Assembly: GCF_001010945.1 (NCBI RefSeq)
Contig: NZ_LBHB01000001.1
Location: 930,001 to 994,000 of the forward strand
DNA: 64,000 nt
Source: Aurantiacibacter luteus
GTDB taxonomy: Bacteria; Pseudomonadota; Alphaproteobacteria; Sphingomonadales; Sphingomonadaceae
Reading direction: 5' to 3'
Of this stretch, positions 8,561 to 17,805 are shown in pieces (the stretch's first letter is position 1; every line of letters starts with the position of its first letter). The position numbers and the translations under genes were made by a program. The notes under the pieces were generated by a model, which had not been told where the DNA came from, did not search any database, and saw only the letters and a program-made list of their open reading frames with translations.

Positions 8561-9849
8561 TGCGCCGGCTCCTCCGGCCATTTGATCTGCCTTTCGCGGA
8601 TGGCCTGCGCGGCCTGTTCCTCGAGGTGCCAGGGCAGTTCCTCGTAGACGTCCTCGAACATGGTGTGGAACGGGTGGTGCAGGCCGTGGCCGAGAATGCC
8701 GTTCTTCTCGCCTTCCTTCTGCGCGTCCTTCACCATCTGGTCGAGCTCGGCGTCCTGCGCCTCGTGCTGCTCGATCGACCATTCGCCGAGCGCGATAAGG
8801 TGGTCGCGCAGGCGGGTGACGGGGTCGCCGAGCGGCCAGCCGGTGCTCTCCTCGGCGCTGCGGTAGGCACTGGGATCGTCGGAGGTGGAGTGCCCCTCGG
8901 CGCGGTAGGTGAAGTGCTCGATCAGCGTCGGCCCGCCGTTGGCGCGGGCGCGGTCGGCGGCCCAGCGCTCGGCGGCATAGACGGCGAGCGGATCGTTGCC
9001 GTCCACCCGCAGGCTGGCGATGCCGTAGCCAACGGCGCGTGCGGCGAAGGTCGCCCGCTCGGCCCCCGCGAACCCCGAGAAGCTGGAGATCGCCCACTGG
9101 TTGTTGACGACGTTGAAGATGACCGGCGCGTTGTAGACGGTGGCAAAGGTCATGGCGGAGTGGAAGTCGCCCTCGGCCGTGCTGCCCTCGCCCACCCAGG
9201 TCGCGGCGATACGGCTGTCGCCCTTGCTCGCGCTCGCCATGGCGAAGCCCACCGCCTGAGGCAACTGCGTGGCGAGGTTGCCGCTGATGGTGAAGAAGCT
9301 GAGCCGCTTCGAGCAGTACATGATCGGCAGCTGGCGACCCTTCAGCTTGTCGCCCTTGTTCGAGTAGATCTGGTTGATCATCTCGGTCAGCGCATAGCCG
9401 CGCGCGATTAGGCAGCCCTGCTGGCGATAGCTGGGGAAGATCATGTCGTCCGCCGCCAGCGCGTGGGTGGCGGCGACGCTGGTCGCCTCTTCGCCCGTGC
9501 ACTTCATGTAGAAGCTTGTCTTGCCCTGTCGCTGGGCGCGGTACATCCGCCCGTCGAAGGCGCGCACCAAGGCCATCTCGCGCAGCATCCGGCGCAGGGT
9601 ATCCGGCGACAGGCGCGGGTCCCAGGGACCGTGAGCCCTGTCGTCGTCCCCCAGCACGCGGATCAAGTCGTCGGCGAGCGCGTGGGTCTCGCGCGCTTCG
9701 CACACCTCGTCGGGGCGCGCCTGCGCGCCTGCGGGCGGGATGTTAAGGTGGCCGAAGTCGACGGCGTCGCCCGGGCGATAACGCGGTTCGGGAACGTGCA
9801 GAGAGAGTTTCGGGCGGTTGCTGCCCTCGTCCTGCCTGTCCGCCGTCAT
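8557..9849 (-). CDS. bkdA1: Branched-chain 2-oxoacid dehydrogenase E1 alpha subunit
   Basis: This ThDP-binding alpha subunit catalyses the decarboxylation step. The 430-residue product has a ~70-residue N-terminal extension typical of BCKDH E1 alpha, then FDGRMYRAQRQGKTSFYMKC, FPSYRQQGCLIARGY and the ThDP motif from GEGSTAEGDF to NNQWAIS. The phosphorylation-loop-like region YRAEGHSTSDDPSAYRS resembles the branched-chain enzyme rather than the pyruvate enzyme. It is the first gene of the operon, with a promoter and palindrome at 9886-9914. Confidence 0.92.
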   Translation of the reverse strand: MTADRQDEGSNRPKLSLHVPEPRYRPGDAVDFGHLNIPPAGAQARPDEVCEARETHALADDLIRVLGDDDRAHGPWDPRLSPDTLRRMLREMALVRAFDGRMYRAQRQGKTSFYMKCTGEEATSVAATHALAADDMIFPSYRQQGCLIARGYALTEMINQIYSNKGDKLKGRQLPIMYCSKRLSFFTISGNLATQLPQAVGFAMASASKGDSRIAATWVGEGSTAEGDFHSAMTFATVYNAPVIFNVVNNQWAISSFSGFAGAERATFAARAVGYGIASLRVDGNDPLAVYAAERWAADRARANGGPTLIEHFTYRAEGHSTSDDPSAYRSAEESTGWPLGDPVTRLRDHLIALGEWSIEQHEAQDAELDQMVKDAQKEGEKNGILGHGLHHPFHTMFEDVYEELPWHLEEQAAQAIRERQIKWPEEPAQ

Positions 9850-9885
9850 CGCCTGCTCCCGGTAAGAAAATTTCTCTCGCGCGAC

Positions 9886-9914
9886 CCGATATTAGTTTCA
9901 GCTGTAACGGTCAA
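9886..9914 (-). promoter_or_regulatory. bkd promoter with palindromic operator in the spacer
   Basis: Read on the minus strand, TTGACC (9914-9909) and TATCGG (9891-9886) are 17 nt apart. The spacer holds a 14-nt near-perfect palindrome, GTTTCAGCTGTAAC on the plus strand (9895-9908), with one mismatch between arms. A dimeric repressor bound there would block RNA polymerase. The E1 alpha start codon lies 37 nt downstream. The regulator is not identified. Confidence 0.5.
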
Positions 9915-9919
9915 TCCGC

Positions 9920-10849
9920 CTAGACCGCCACGGGGGCGCGCAGCACGCCTTGGGGCTGGTAATCGACGACCTCGAAATCCTCGAAACGGTAGTCGAAAAT
10001 CGTATCGGGCACCCTGTGGATGAGAAGCCGTGGCTCTCCCGCGGGTTCCCGCGCCAGCTGCGCCTTCACCAGCTCGCCGTGGTTGAGATAGAGGTGCGTG
10101 TCGCCGCCACTCCACACCAGTTCGCCCGGCTCAAGCCCCGTCTGCGCCGCCATCAAGCGCATCAGCAACGCGGCGCCGAACAGGTTGAACGGCAGCCCCA
10201 GCGCCACGTCGCAGCTGCGCTGGTAGAGCAGGCAGTTCAATCGGTCGCCCGCGACGTGGAACTGGTAGGTCTTGTGGCACGGCGGCAGGGCCATGCGATC
10301 GAGCTCGGCGACGTTCCAGCCCTCGATGATGTGGCGGCGGCTGCCGGGATTGGTCTTCAGGCTTTCCACGACCTCGGCCACCTGGTTGATGCCGGGGCCC
10401 TTCTCGTACTTGCCGTCCGGGCCGTAGCGGTAGGTCGGCCAGTCGACCCATTGCTTGCCGTAGACCGGGCCGAGATCGCCCCAGCGCGCGGCAAAGGCCT
10501 CGTCCTCCACGACGCGGCGCTCGAATTCCTCCTGGCCGATCGCTTCGCCGCTCGCCTCGCGGTATTTCTTGAGCGGCCAGTCGCTCCAGATCGTCACGCC
10601 CTGCTGCAGCAACGGGCGGATGCTGGTGCTGCCGGTCAGGAACCACAGCATCTCCTTGGCCGCGGCCTTCCAGAACACCCGCTTGGTGGTGAGCAGCGGC
10701 ACGCGGTTTCCGCCGAGGTCGAAGCGCAGCATGGTGCCGAAGACCGAGCGCGTGCCCACGCCCGTGCGGTCCACCCGCTCGTCCCCGTGCTCCCAGATGT
10801 GACGCATCAGGTCGAGATACTGCCATTCGGGATGGCGCGGCTCGCCCAT
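9920..10849 (-). CDS. thyA: Thymidylate synthase
   Basis: ThyA methylates dUMP to dTMP using 5,10-methylene-THF. From the ATG at 10849 the product is 309 residues, close to the long form of ThyA. The catalytic cysteine is C191 in ALPPCHKTYQFHV. The dUMP-binding residues include the R in RTGVGT, QRSCDVALGLPFN and HLYLNH. A longer frame to 10960 overlaps the upstream epimerase gene and has no family resemblance. Its start lies 1 nt after the epimerase stop, so the two are probably co-transcribed. Confidence 0.95.
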   Translation of the reverse strand: MGEPRHPEWQYLDLMRHIWEHGDERVDRTGVGTRSVFGTMLRFDLGGNRVPLLTTKRVFWKAAAKEMLWFLTGSTSIRPLLQQGVTIWSDWPLKKYREASGEAIGQEEFERRVVEDEAFAARWGDLGPVYGKQWVDWPTYRYGPDGKYEKGPGINQVAEVVESLKTNPGSRRHIIEGWNVAELDRMALPPCHKTYQFHVAGDRLNCLLYQRSCDVALGLPFNLFGAALLMRLMAAQTGLEPGELVWSGGDTHLYLNHGELVKAQLAREPAGEPRLLIHRVPDTIFDYRFEDFEVVDYQPQGVLRAPVAV

Positions 10850-10850
10850 G

Positions 10851-11849
10851 TCAGACCTCGTGATAGCCGCGATACCATTCGACGAAGCGCGGCACGCCCT
10901 CGGCAATGGTGATGGTCGGCGCATAGCCGAGGTCGTTGGCGATCGCGTCGATATCGGCAAAGGTGCGGGTGACGTCGCCCATCTGCATCGGCTGCCAGTC
11001 GATCTGCGCCCGCGTGCCGCAGGCCTGTTCCAGCACGGCGATGAAATCCGTCAGCTTTTCCGAGCGGTTGTTGCCGATGTTGTAGAGCGCGTGCGGCTTG
11101 ACCGATCCGCCCGCCTTGACAGCGCCGTCGTCCGCCGGCGGACTATCGAGCGCGGCCACCACGCCGGCGACGATATCGTCGATGTAGGTAAAGTCGCGCC
11201 ACATCTCGCCTTGGTTGAACACCTGGATCGGCTCGCCCGCAAGGATCTTCTGGGTGAACTTCCAATAGGCCATGTCGGGCCTGCCCCACGGGCCGTAGAC
11301 GGTGAAGAACCTGAGGCCCGTCTGCGGCAGGCGGTAGAGGTGGGCGTAGGCCTCGCTCATCATCTCGTCCGCGCGCTTGGTGGCGGCGTAGAGGCTGACG
11401 GGGTGGTCGGCCCGGTCGGTCACCGAGAACGGCATCTTCTCATTGCCGCCATAGACCGAGCTTGAGCTGGCATAGACCAGGTGCGCCACCTGCCGCCGCC
11501 GCGCCAGTTCGAGCACGTTGGCATGGCCGACGAGGTTGGACTGCACGTAGCTGGCCGGATTGTCGATGGAATGGCGCACGCCCGCCTGCGCGCCGAGGTG
11601 GACGATGGCGTCGAACGCCTCGCCCGCGAGCGCGGTTTCGAGTGCATCCATGTCGGCGAAATCGAGGCGGCGGAAAGCGAAGTCGCCGCCCTTCGCGCGC
11701 ACCCGCTCCACCCGGTCCTGCTTGAGCGCGGGATCGTAATAGTCGTTCATCGCGTCGATGCCGACCACGCCGTCGCCGCGCGCCAGCAGCGCCTCGGACA
11801 CGGCCGCGCCGATGAAGCCTGCCGCGCCTGTTACCAGCACCCGTGTCAC
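10851..11849 (-). CDS. NAD-dependent epimerase, UDP-glucuronate 4-epimerase-like
   Basis: This extended short-chain dehydrogenase probably interconverts UDP-glucuronate and UDP-galacturonate for envelope polysaccharides. The 332-residue product has the NAD motif GAAGFIG (8-14) and the catalytic pair Y154/K158 (SLYAATK). SSSSVYGGNEKMPFS, RFFTVYGPWGRPDMA and VFNQGEMWRDFTYIDDIV are typical of the bacterial UDP-GlcA 4-epimerase group. It abuts thyA with 1 nt between, an odd pairing that most likely reflects shared transcription. Another UDP-hexose epimerase role cannot be excluded. Confidence 0.82.
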   Translation of the reverse strand: MTRVLVTGAAGFIGAAVSEALLARGDGVVGIDAMNDYYDPALKQDRVERVRAKGGDFAFRRLDFADMDALETALAGEAFDAIVHLGAQAGVRHSIDNPASYVQSNLVGHANVLELARRRQVAHLVYASSSSVYGGNEKMPFSVTDRADHPVSLYAATKRADEMMSEAYAHLYRLPQTGLRFFTVYGPWGRPDMAYWKFTQKILAGEPIQVFNQGEMWRDFTYIDDIVAGVVAALDSPPADDGAVKAGGSVKPHALYNIGNNRSEKLTDFIAVLEQACGTRAQIDWQPMQMGDVTRTFADIDAIANDLGYAPTITIAEGVPRFVEWYRGYHEV

Positions 11850-11944
11850 TGCCCGCCTGCCTTTCGTGTCGTGCCGCTCCTGATGGCAAAGCGACGAGCG
11901 CGGCGCAATGGCACGGGAGGGTTATGATGGCGTGAAAAGAGCGG

Positions 11945-11973
11945 TTGCCAGCCGCGCGAGCGCTGCCTATAGG
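11945..11973 (+). promoter_or_regulatory. Candidate promoter for tRNA-Pro
   Basis: TTGCCA (11945-11950) and TATAGG (11968-11973) are separated by 17 nt. Transcription would begin near 11980, giving a ~37-nt leader before the tRNA at 12017. Confidence 0.55.
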
Positions 11974-12016
11974 GCCGCCTCTGCCTCGCAGGGGTCCGCC
12001 CCTGCAACGCACCGGT

Positions 12017-12093
12017 CGGGGAGTAGCTCAGCCTGGTAGAGCACTGTCTTCGGGAGGCAGGGGCCGGAGGTTCGAATCCTCTCTCCCCGACCA
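12017..12093 (+). tRNA. tRNA-Pro (CGG)
   Basis: This is a 77-nt cloverleaf with encoded CCA (12091-12093). The acceptor starts with C1 paired to G72 and has A73, the hallmark of bacterial proline tRNAs. The D arm contains AGCUCAGCCUGGUA. Anticodon stem CUGUC/GGCAG closes the loop UUCGGGA, giving anticodon CGG for codon CCG. The T arm contains GGUUCGAAUCC. Confidence 0.96.
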
Positions 12094-12158
12094 ATTTGCC
12101 CTTTCAACATCCTCCAGCGATGATAGATCCACCTTCGTAATCGAGGGGGATTATCATC

Positions 12159-12584
12159 ATGCGGGAATATCTTGGCGCCGTTCTGTGCATTGGACTTCTG
12201 GCTGCTCCGGTTGCGAGCCAGGCGGGCGCACTAGAGTGGATAGAGCAGGCCTACGACCGGTTCAACGCAGAGGCGGGCTATTCGAACGAAAGCGCGAACG
12301 ATTGGTTCGCGGGTCGCGTCAATCAGGGGAATGCCTGGATAGTCAATTTCACACCGCAGCAGAGCGGGCGCTTCCGCTTTGTCGGCGCGTGCGACAGCGA
12401 TTGTTCCACTTTTCGCGTGACAGTGCTCGACTTCCGGGGAACCGACGTGGCACGGCAGATCGGATATAGCGGTTCGACAACCACTTACGCCTATCTCGCC
12501 GCGGGACAAGCGTACCGCATACAGTACTATCCCGAAGACTGCGACGCACCGTGGTGCTACGTCGTCGGCGCGATCTACGACTGA
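12159..12584 (+). CDS. Small secreted protein of unknown function
   Basis: This 141-residue protein starts MREYLGAVLCIGLLAAPVAS and has a clear Sec signal peptide with likely cleavage after ASQAGA (about residue 23). The mature part is rich in aromatic residues and has cysteines at CDSDCS and in EDCDAPWCY, suggesting disulfides in the periplasm. A GAGGGGGAT purine tract lies shortly before the ATG. The pattern of beta strands suggests a small beta-sandwich (FRFVGACDSDC...VTVLDFRG), but I recognise no family. It follows tRNA-Pro and converges with the UDP-xylose synthase gene. Confidence 0.75.
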   Translation: MREYLGAVLCIGLLAAPVASQAGALEWIEQAYDRFNAEAGYSNESANDWFAGRVNQGNAWIVNFTPQQSGRFRFVGACDSDCSTFRVTVLDFRGTDVARQIGYSGSTTTYAYLAAGQAYRIQYYPEDCDAPWCYVVGAIYD

Positions 12585-12618
12585 GCCGACACGCAGCTTT
12601 GTTTCAGGTCGGCACCAG

Positions 12619-13590
12619 TCAGCCTGCCGCCAGTTCCTTCAGCCGGTTGTCGAAATAGGCGATGGTCTTTTCCAGCCCCGCGTCGAGCGCCACTTTCGGT
12701 TCCCAGTCGAGCTTTTCCTGTGCCTTGGAGATGTCCGGCTTGCGCTGTTTGGGATCGTCTGCGGGCAGGTCGTGGAACACCAGTTCCGACCTTGCCCCGG
12801 TCTTCGCGATCACCTTTTCGGCCAGCTCGACCATGGTGAACTCGCCCGGATTGCCGAGGTTGATCGGCCCCGTCACGTCGCTTTCACTCTCCATCAGGCG
12901 GATGAAACCCTCGACGAGGTCGTCGACGTAGCAGAAGCTGCGCGTCTGCGAGCCGTCGCCGTAGATGGTGATGGGCTCGCCCTGCAAAGCCTGCACGATG
13001 AAGTTCGAGACCACGCGCCCGTCCGCATGATGCATCCTGGGCCCGTAGGTGTTGAAGATGCGCGCGACCTTGATCTCCACCCCGTGCTGGCGGTGATAGT
13101 CGAAGAACAGCGTCTCCGCGCACCGCTTGCCCTCGTCGTAGCACGAGCGCGGGCCGATGGGATTGACGTTGCCCCAGTATTCCTCCGGCTGCGGATGGAC
13201 GTGAGGGTCGCCGTAGACCTCGCTGGTGCTGGCCTGGAAGATCTTCGCCCCCAGCCGCTTGGCGAGGCCCAGCATGTTGATCGCGCCGTGCACCGACGTC
13301 TTGGTCGTGGCGACCGGATCGTGCTGGTAATGCACCGGGCTCGCCGGGCAGGCGAGGTTGTAGATCTCGTCCACCTCGACGTAGAGCGGGAAGGTGACAT
13401 CGTGGCGCATGAACTCGAAGCGCGGGTTGTCGTGCAGGTGGTCGAGGTTGCGCTTGGTACCGGTGAACAGGTTGTCCACGCACAAGACCTCGTGCCCTTG
13501 GCCGAGCAGGCGGTCGATCAGGTGCGAGCCGATGAACCCGGCACCGCCGGTCACCAGGATGCGCTTCCGGCTTTCGTAAAGTCTCGGCAA
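12619..13590 (-). CDS. UDP-glucuronate decarboxylase (UDP-xylose synthase)-like, TTG start
   Basis: This NAD-dependent extended SDR converts UDP-glucuronate to UDP-xylose for surface polysaccharide. The 323-residue product has GGAGFIG (15-21), STSEVYGDP (121-129) and catalytic Y151/K155 in [33 protein letters not shown] and [19 protein letters not shown] are typical of the UXS group. The start is a TTG at 13590, chosen because AAGGAGG stands 5 nt before it and because the upstream glycosyltransferase stops at 13614. A longer ATG frame (13674) would overlap that gene by about 60 nt. Confidence 0.87.
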   Translation of the reverse strand: MPRLYESRKRILVTGGAGFIGSHLIDRLLGQGHEVLCVDNLFTGTKRNLDHLHDNPRFEFMRHDVTFPLYVEVDEIYNLACPASPVHYQHDPVATTKTSVHGAINMLGLAKRLGAKIFQASTSEVYGDPHVHPQPEEYWGNVNPIGPRSCYDEGKRCAETLFFDYHRQHGVEIKVARIFNTYGPRMHHADGRVVSNFIVQALQGEPITIYGDGSQTRSFCYVDDLVEGFIRLMESESDVTGPINLGNPGEFTMVELAEKVIAKTGARSELVFHDLPADDPKQRKPDISKAQEKLDWEPKVALDAGLEKTIAYFDNRLKELAAG

Positions 13591-13613
13591 GAATGCCTCC
13601 TTCGATGGACGGT

Positions 13614-14453
13614 TCAGCCCCGCCCCTGCTGCTGAAATTCGCGAATGAGCAGACGAATGGTCTGGAAATACCACGTCTTGTAAGAGGCGTAGTGGAAGCC
13701 CACGCCGCCGTCGAGAAAGCCGCGCTTACCCACGTAGGCCATCACGAAATAGAACCAAGGATACCACCACTGGGCGAGATGGCGGTACTTGAAGCGCTGG
13801 CGCGGAGTGAAATGCTGCCAGCGCGCCGGATCGCTGGCGATATCCGCGTAACGCCGCGCTTCCCACAGGGCGTAATCCTTGTGACGCTCGATGAACTTGG
13901 CGAGGCCCTTGTAATCGCGGTGGTCTATCGGCGCGGCGATCTCGCCTACCTTGCCCTTGACGATAGGGTGCTCGTGAATTTCCATGTCAAGCTGGCTCCA
14001 CCCGTCCTCTGCAATTCGCTCATATAAAGCGGAACCGACGCGAAACAGCGCCAGCTTGCGCTGCGCCAGTCCGTGCCGCATAGGCTTGCCGAGAAAATAG
14101 TTGGTGTAATTAAGCCAGTACCCATCGAGTCCGCCGCTTGCCAATTCGGCCTCGAGCGCGTCGCAGAAAACATCATCGACGAATTCGTCGGCATCCAGAA
14201 ACAGAACGAAGGGAGTTGTCAGCGGCTCGTTCAGCAGGAACCAGTTGCGCTTTTTTGGATACTTCCCGTCCCACGTGAAATCGACAACGCGCGCTCCGTG
14301 CTCCTGCGCGATCTGCGGCGTGCGGTCCGTGGAGGCGCTGTCGATCACCACCACCTCTGCGAAACGGCCCAGTCGTTCGAGACAGCGGGCGAGATTCGCC
14401 TCCTCGTTCTTGGCCGGAACGGCGACGGTGACAGGAAGGACGGTGCTCGACAT
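13614..14453 (-). CDS. Glycosyltransferase family 2 (WaaE/KdtX-like)
   Basis: This cytosolic, membrane-associated inverting glycosyltransferase has 279 residues from the ATG at 14453. The GT-A features are [19 protein letters not shown] at the N-terminus, [11 protein letters not shown] for nucleotide-sugar binding and the metal-binding DADE (87-90) in [10 protein letters not shown]. The C-terminal [26 protein letters not shown] region, with an amphipathic or membrane-attaching stretch, resembles the WaaE/KdtX-like lipopolysaccharide core glucosyltransferases. An ATG 13 codons earlier is less likely. It precedes the UDP-xylose synthase in the same direction. The acceptor sugar is unknown. Confidence 0.85.
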   Translation of the reverse strand: MSSTVLPVTVAVPAKNEEANLARCLERLGRFAEVVVIDSASTDRTPQIAQEHGARVVDFTWDGKYPKKRNWFLLNEPLTTPFVLFLDADEFVDDVFCDALEAELASGGLDGYWLNYTNYFLGKPMRHGLAQRKLALFRVGSALYERIAEDGWSQLDMEIHEHPIVKGKVGEIAAPIDHRDYKGLAKFIERHKDYALWEARRYADIASDPARWQHFTPRQRFKYRHLAQWWYPWFYFVMAYVGKRGFLDGGVGFHYASYKTWYFQTIRLLIREFQQQGRG

Positions 14454-14665
14454 TGGGGCGCGAAGGACACTCGGACTGCGGGACTGCGGCAATGCAGCCG
14501 ATCTGATGCGGCTGCGCCTTTGCGCACATTTGCTGCCAACTGCAAGGGGCGAACCGATAACGCGGCCTTCGGTAACCCGCTGATCCGGCGAGACTTGCCC
14601 ACCGCCGACTTAGCGTTTACCGCGCCAGCGCCCTTCGAAATCCCCTTTCTCAGTCGAGTATTCCA

Positions 14666-16417
14666 ATGACCGCAATTCTTGGTTTGAACGCCTTTCACGC
14701 GGATTCCGCCGCCTGCCTCGTGATCGACGGCAAGCTGGTCGGCGCGGTGGCCGAGGAGCGGCTGGGCAAGCGGCTTAAGCACACCAGCGAGTTTCCCGCC
14801 AATGCAGTGCGCTGGCTGCTGGCGGACAACGGCCTGAAGCTGTCGGACGTCGACTATGTCGCCCTGCCGCGCGACACCCGCGCCAACCGAGGGGCCAAGG
14901 CCGCCTACATCGCCGCCAACCCGGTGCGCGGATTGCGCGCGGCGATGGAGCACCTGCGCCGCTCCAGCACCACGCAATCGATGATCGAGAAGCTGGCCGA
15001 GATCTGCGGCGAGGATCCGGCGACCGTGAAGTTCGAGACCGTGCCGGTCGAACACCACATCGCCCACGTCGCCTCGTCCTACTACTGCTCGCCCTTCGAC
15101 GGGCTGACCGCGGGCTTCTCCTACGATGCCTCGGGCGACTTTGCCTCGGCCATGGCCGTGCGCTGCGAGGGGCCGCGCATGGAGGTGCTCGACCGCGTGA
15201 CGCTGCCCGACAGCCTCGGCTTCTTCTACACCGCGCTGTGCCAGTACATCGGCTTCGACAGCTTCGGCGAGGAGTACAAGGTCATGGGCCTCGCGCCCTA
15301 TGGCGAGGACAAGTACGCCGACGTCATGCAGAAGCTGGTCGTGCTGCCGGAGGACGGATTCTTCCGCCTCGGCAAGGGCTACTTCGGGATGCACGAAGGC
15401 GGCGCGAGCGGCGAGATGACCGAGGACGGCCATCTCGTGATGGGCCGCCTCTACACCGACAGGATCGTGGCCGAACTCGGTCCGGCGACCCGGCGCGGCG
15501 AGATCACCCAGCGCGAGATGGACATCGCCAAGTCGGTGCAGATCCGTTTCGAGCAGGCGTCGATGCACTCGCTCCAGCGGATGCACAGGCTCGTGCCGAG
15601 CGAGCAACTGGTGATGGCCGGCGGCTGCGCGCTCAACGGCGTCGCCAATGCCCGCATCCTGCGCGATACGCCCTTTACCACGCCCTATCTTCAGGCCGCC
15701 GCGTCGGACGACGGCACCTGCCTCGGCGCGGCGATGTGGACCTGGCACAACGTCGTCGGCAGCCAGGAACGCTTCCACATGAAGCACGCCTTCTGGGGTC
15801 CGCAGTACAGCGACGAGGAAATGCGCCGCGTGGCGACAAGCGCCGGGCTCCACGTCGTCGAATGCGCCGACGAGGCCGAGGTGGTGGAGCGCGTCGCCAG
15901 GCACATCGCCGACGGCCTCGTGCTCGGCTGGTACCAAGGTCGCAGCGAATGGGGCCCGCGCGCGCTGGGCAATCGCTCGATCCTCGCCAACCCGGCGATC
16001 AAGACGATGAAGGAAACGATCAACGCCAAGATCAAGCGGCGCGAATCCTTCCGTCCCTTCGCGCCCAGCGTACTGCAGGAGGATGTCGGCGAATACTTCG
16101 AACAGGACATCTACAGCCCGTTCATGATGCACGTCACCAAGCTGAAGCCGCAGTACCGCGAGGCCCTGCCGGCCATCACCCACGTCGACGGCACGGGCCG
16201 CCTGCAGAGCGTCGATCCGGACAGCAACGCGCTGTATTACAAGCTCATCTCGAAGGTGAAGCAGCACACCGGCTACGGCGTGGTTCTCAACACCAGCTTC
16301 AACGAGAACGAGCCGGTGGTCGACACCCCCCAGCAGGCGCTGGACTGCTTCCTGCGGACCGACATGGATGCGCTGTGCCTGGGTCGTTACCTGCTTGTGA
16401 AGAGCGGCGCGAACTGA
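14666..16417 (+). CDS. Carbamoyltransferase, NodU/CmcH family
   Basis: Enzymes of this family make carbamoyl-adenylate from carbamoyl phosphate and ATP and transfer the carbamoyl group to a sugar hydroxyl. The 583-residue product is of full length. The N-terminal ASKHA-like domain (MTAILGLNAFHADSAACLV) contains VEHHIAHVASSYY with metal-binding histidines, DASGDFAS and EEYKVMGLAPYG. The C-terminal YrdC-like domain includes GRSEWGPRALGNRSILANP, FRPFAPSVL and VVLNTSFNENEPVV. It is divergent from the GT2 gene. Carbamoylation of a glycan in the polysaccharide is the likely role; Nod-factor or antibiotic roles are unlikely in this context. Confidence 0.9.
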   Translation: MTAILGLNAFHADSAACLVIDGKLVGAVAEERLGKRLKHTSEFPANAVRWLLADNGLKLSDVDYVALPRDTRANRGAKAAYIAANPVRGLRAAMEHLRRSSTTQSMIEKLAEICGEDPATVKFETVPVEHHIAHVASSYYCSPFDGLTAGFSYDASGDFASAMAVRCEGPRMEVLDRVTLPDSLGFFYTALCQYIGFDSFGEEYKVMGLAPYGEDKYADVMQKLVVLPEDGFFRLGKGYFGMHEGGASGEMTEDGHLVMGRLYTDRIVAELGPATRRGEITQREMDIAKSVQIRFEQASMHSLQRMHRLVPSEQLVMAGGCALNGVANARILRDTPFTTPYLQAAASDDGTCLGAAMWTWHNVVGSQERFHMKHAFWGPQYSDEEMRRVATSAGLHVVECADEAEVVERVARHIADGLVLGWYQGRSEWGPRALGNRSILANPAIKTMKETINAKIKRRESFRPFAPSVLQEDVGEYFEQDIYSPFMMHVTKLKPQYREALPAITHVDGTGRLQSVDPDSNALYYKLISKVKQHTGYGVVLNTSFNENEPVVDTPQQALDCFLRTDMDALCLGRYLLVKSGAN

Positions 16418-16427
16418 GGCTTCCGGG

Positions 16428-16508
16428 CTAGAGGCGGACGAAAGCGGGGCGCTCGCCGCCCTGCGTCAGCCAGCGGCGAAAGGCGGCCATGTCGCGCCCG
16501 CTTGACGG
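16428..16508 (-). pseudogene. GC-rich C-terminal remnant of a lost gene
   Basis: A short open stretch on the minus strand ends SGRDMAAFRRWLTQGGE then RPAFVRL and a stop. It reads like a real C-terminus but is cut off upstream at ~16509, where base composition falls sharply and a stop appears. I read it as what is left of an older gene displaced by the AT-rich DNA to its right. Nothing identifies the family. Confidence 0.4.
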
Positions 16509-16623
16509 TCAGATCAAAAATTCTTCCATCCAGAACCTCAGCCGCGGAGAACCATCGCCTCCCGCTGTGCCGGCGTAAGCGTCTTAGCTTGTCCCATTGA
16601 CCAGCTCTGCGCCTTAGTTTGTC

Positions 16624-17781
16624 TTAAATTTCGATGAACGAAGGACGTTCGGCTTTGCCGGCCACCCAGTTGTACAAGGCGACAAAGGAGTTCGCAGCTT
16701 TCTCAGTAGAAAATTCTTTGGAGATCCACTCGCGACCGTTGGCACCCATTGCTTCTCTTTTTCGCGAATTGAGCTCCATCGCTTCGCGCAACGCCTTAGC
16801 GAGCGGCTCCACCCCCAAGTCGATGTACCAACCACATTGGTTGCTTATCAGACCAGACCAAGGAGCGTTTTTGCTACAGATCACCGGAGTCCCGCATGCG
16901 AGAGCTTCCGCAACAGCGATTCCGAAATTATCGCTTCGCGTCGGTAGAACAAAAATAGAAGAGCGTTTCAGAGTTTCTATTTTTTGCGCTCCGAATTCAC
17001 CAGGACTGAATTCGACCTGACGTAAATTTAGGGTCTTCACTCGCTGCTTCAAGGTATCAACGAAACCGACTTCAGACGGACCAACAATCCTCAGCTTCCA
17101 ATCGGGAAAGTCTGATTCGACTTTACCCCATGCTTCAATGAGCAAATCTGTCCCCTTTTTCGGGTGGACGCGACCTAGATGCAGCACGGTGTTCGTCTTT
17201 GCAGCGTCATCGCTGACAGTCCCGAAAGGTTTAAGATCTACGCCAAGAGGTATAATCGCGACGGGCCCGCGAAATCCCAACGACCGAATTTCGTCATGTT
17301 CCAGCCTGCTCGTGGCATGATAACACGAAGCCGCTTCAATAGCTCGTCTTTGAAAACTGTTCCAAAGGATCTTCTTGCGCAAAGCTGAGTAGCTGCGAGC
17401 CGCTGGAGACAGCATACCATGCGGGGATAAAATGACTGGTACATTCAAAGCCCTAGCTAGCATTGAGCCCTGTGCTGATGGCAACTGCCATAGTCCATGG
17501 GCGTGCAAAACCACATGACGACCCATTTGTTGCACATCAGCTATTTGGCGAGTCAATTCGCTCAACAGAGCGCGAGAATATTTCAATTTGCGTAACAAAG
17601 GAACTTTGTGAAAATCGACCGGGAAATAGTATGTACCTTCCCCATTCCCGATACCGGTGGTCAAGATTATTGCCGGGGACCCCGCCTCGATCAAACTGTT
17701 TCTCAGCTCATCGACTGCCACGCCCACCCCATTCGCGGGACGCGCAAGGTCAGTAACAACGTGCAGAGATGTCATCGTCAA
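16624..17781 (-). CDS. Glycosyltransferase family 4, AT-rich
   Basis: This is a GT-B retaining glycosyltransferase of 385 residues. The N-terminal domain starts MTMTSLHVVTDLARPANGVG; HAHGLWQLPSAQGSMLAR and SPHGMLSPAARSYSALRKK form the acceptor side. The C-terminal domain carries LHLGRVHPKKGTDLLIEAW and the nucleotide-sugar motif SDNFGIAVAEALACGTPVI (an E-x7-E pattern). Its GC content and codon use are visibly lower than in neighbours, which suggests transfer. ATG codons at residues 1 and 3 are both possible starts. It is probably co-transcribed with the GT4 gene 24 nt upstream. The donor and acceptor are unknown. Confidence 0.87.
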   Translation of the reverse strand: MTMTSLHVVTDLARPANGVGVAVDELRNSLIEAGSPAIILTTGIGNGEGTYYFPVDFHKVPLLRKLKYSRALLSELTRQIADVQQMGRHVVLHAHGLWQLPSAQGSMLARALNVPVILSPHGMLSPAARSYSALRKKILWNSFQRRAIEAASCYHATSRLEHDEIRSLGFRGPVAIIPLGVDLKPFGTVSDDAAKTNTVLHLGRVHPKKGTDLLIEAWGKVESDFPDWKLRIVGPSEVGFVDTLKQRVKTLNLRQVEFSPGEFGAQKIETLKRSSIFVLPTRSDNFGIAVAEALACGTPVICSKNAPWSGLISNQCGWYIDLGVEPLAKALREAMELNSRKREAMGANGREWISKEFSTEKAANSFVALYNWVAGKAERPSFIEI

Positions 17782-17805
17782 TTTCGCACTCGCCGTTGAC
17801 TGTTT

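Noticed and set aside
12017-12584. tRNA-Pro as integration site for a mobile island
   Set aside because: No duplicated tRNA 3' end and no integrase were seen nearby; the AT-rich DNA begins more than 4 kb away.
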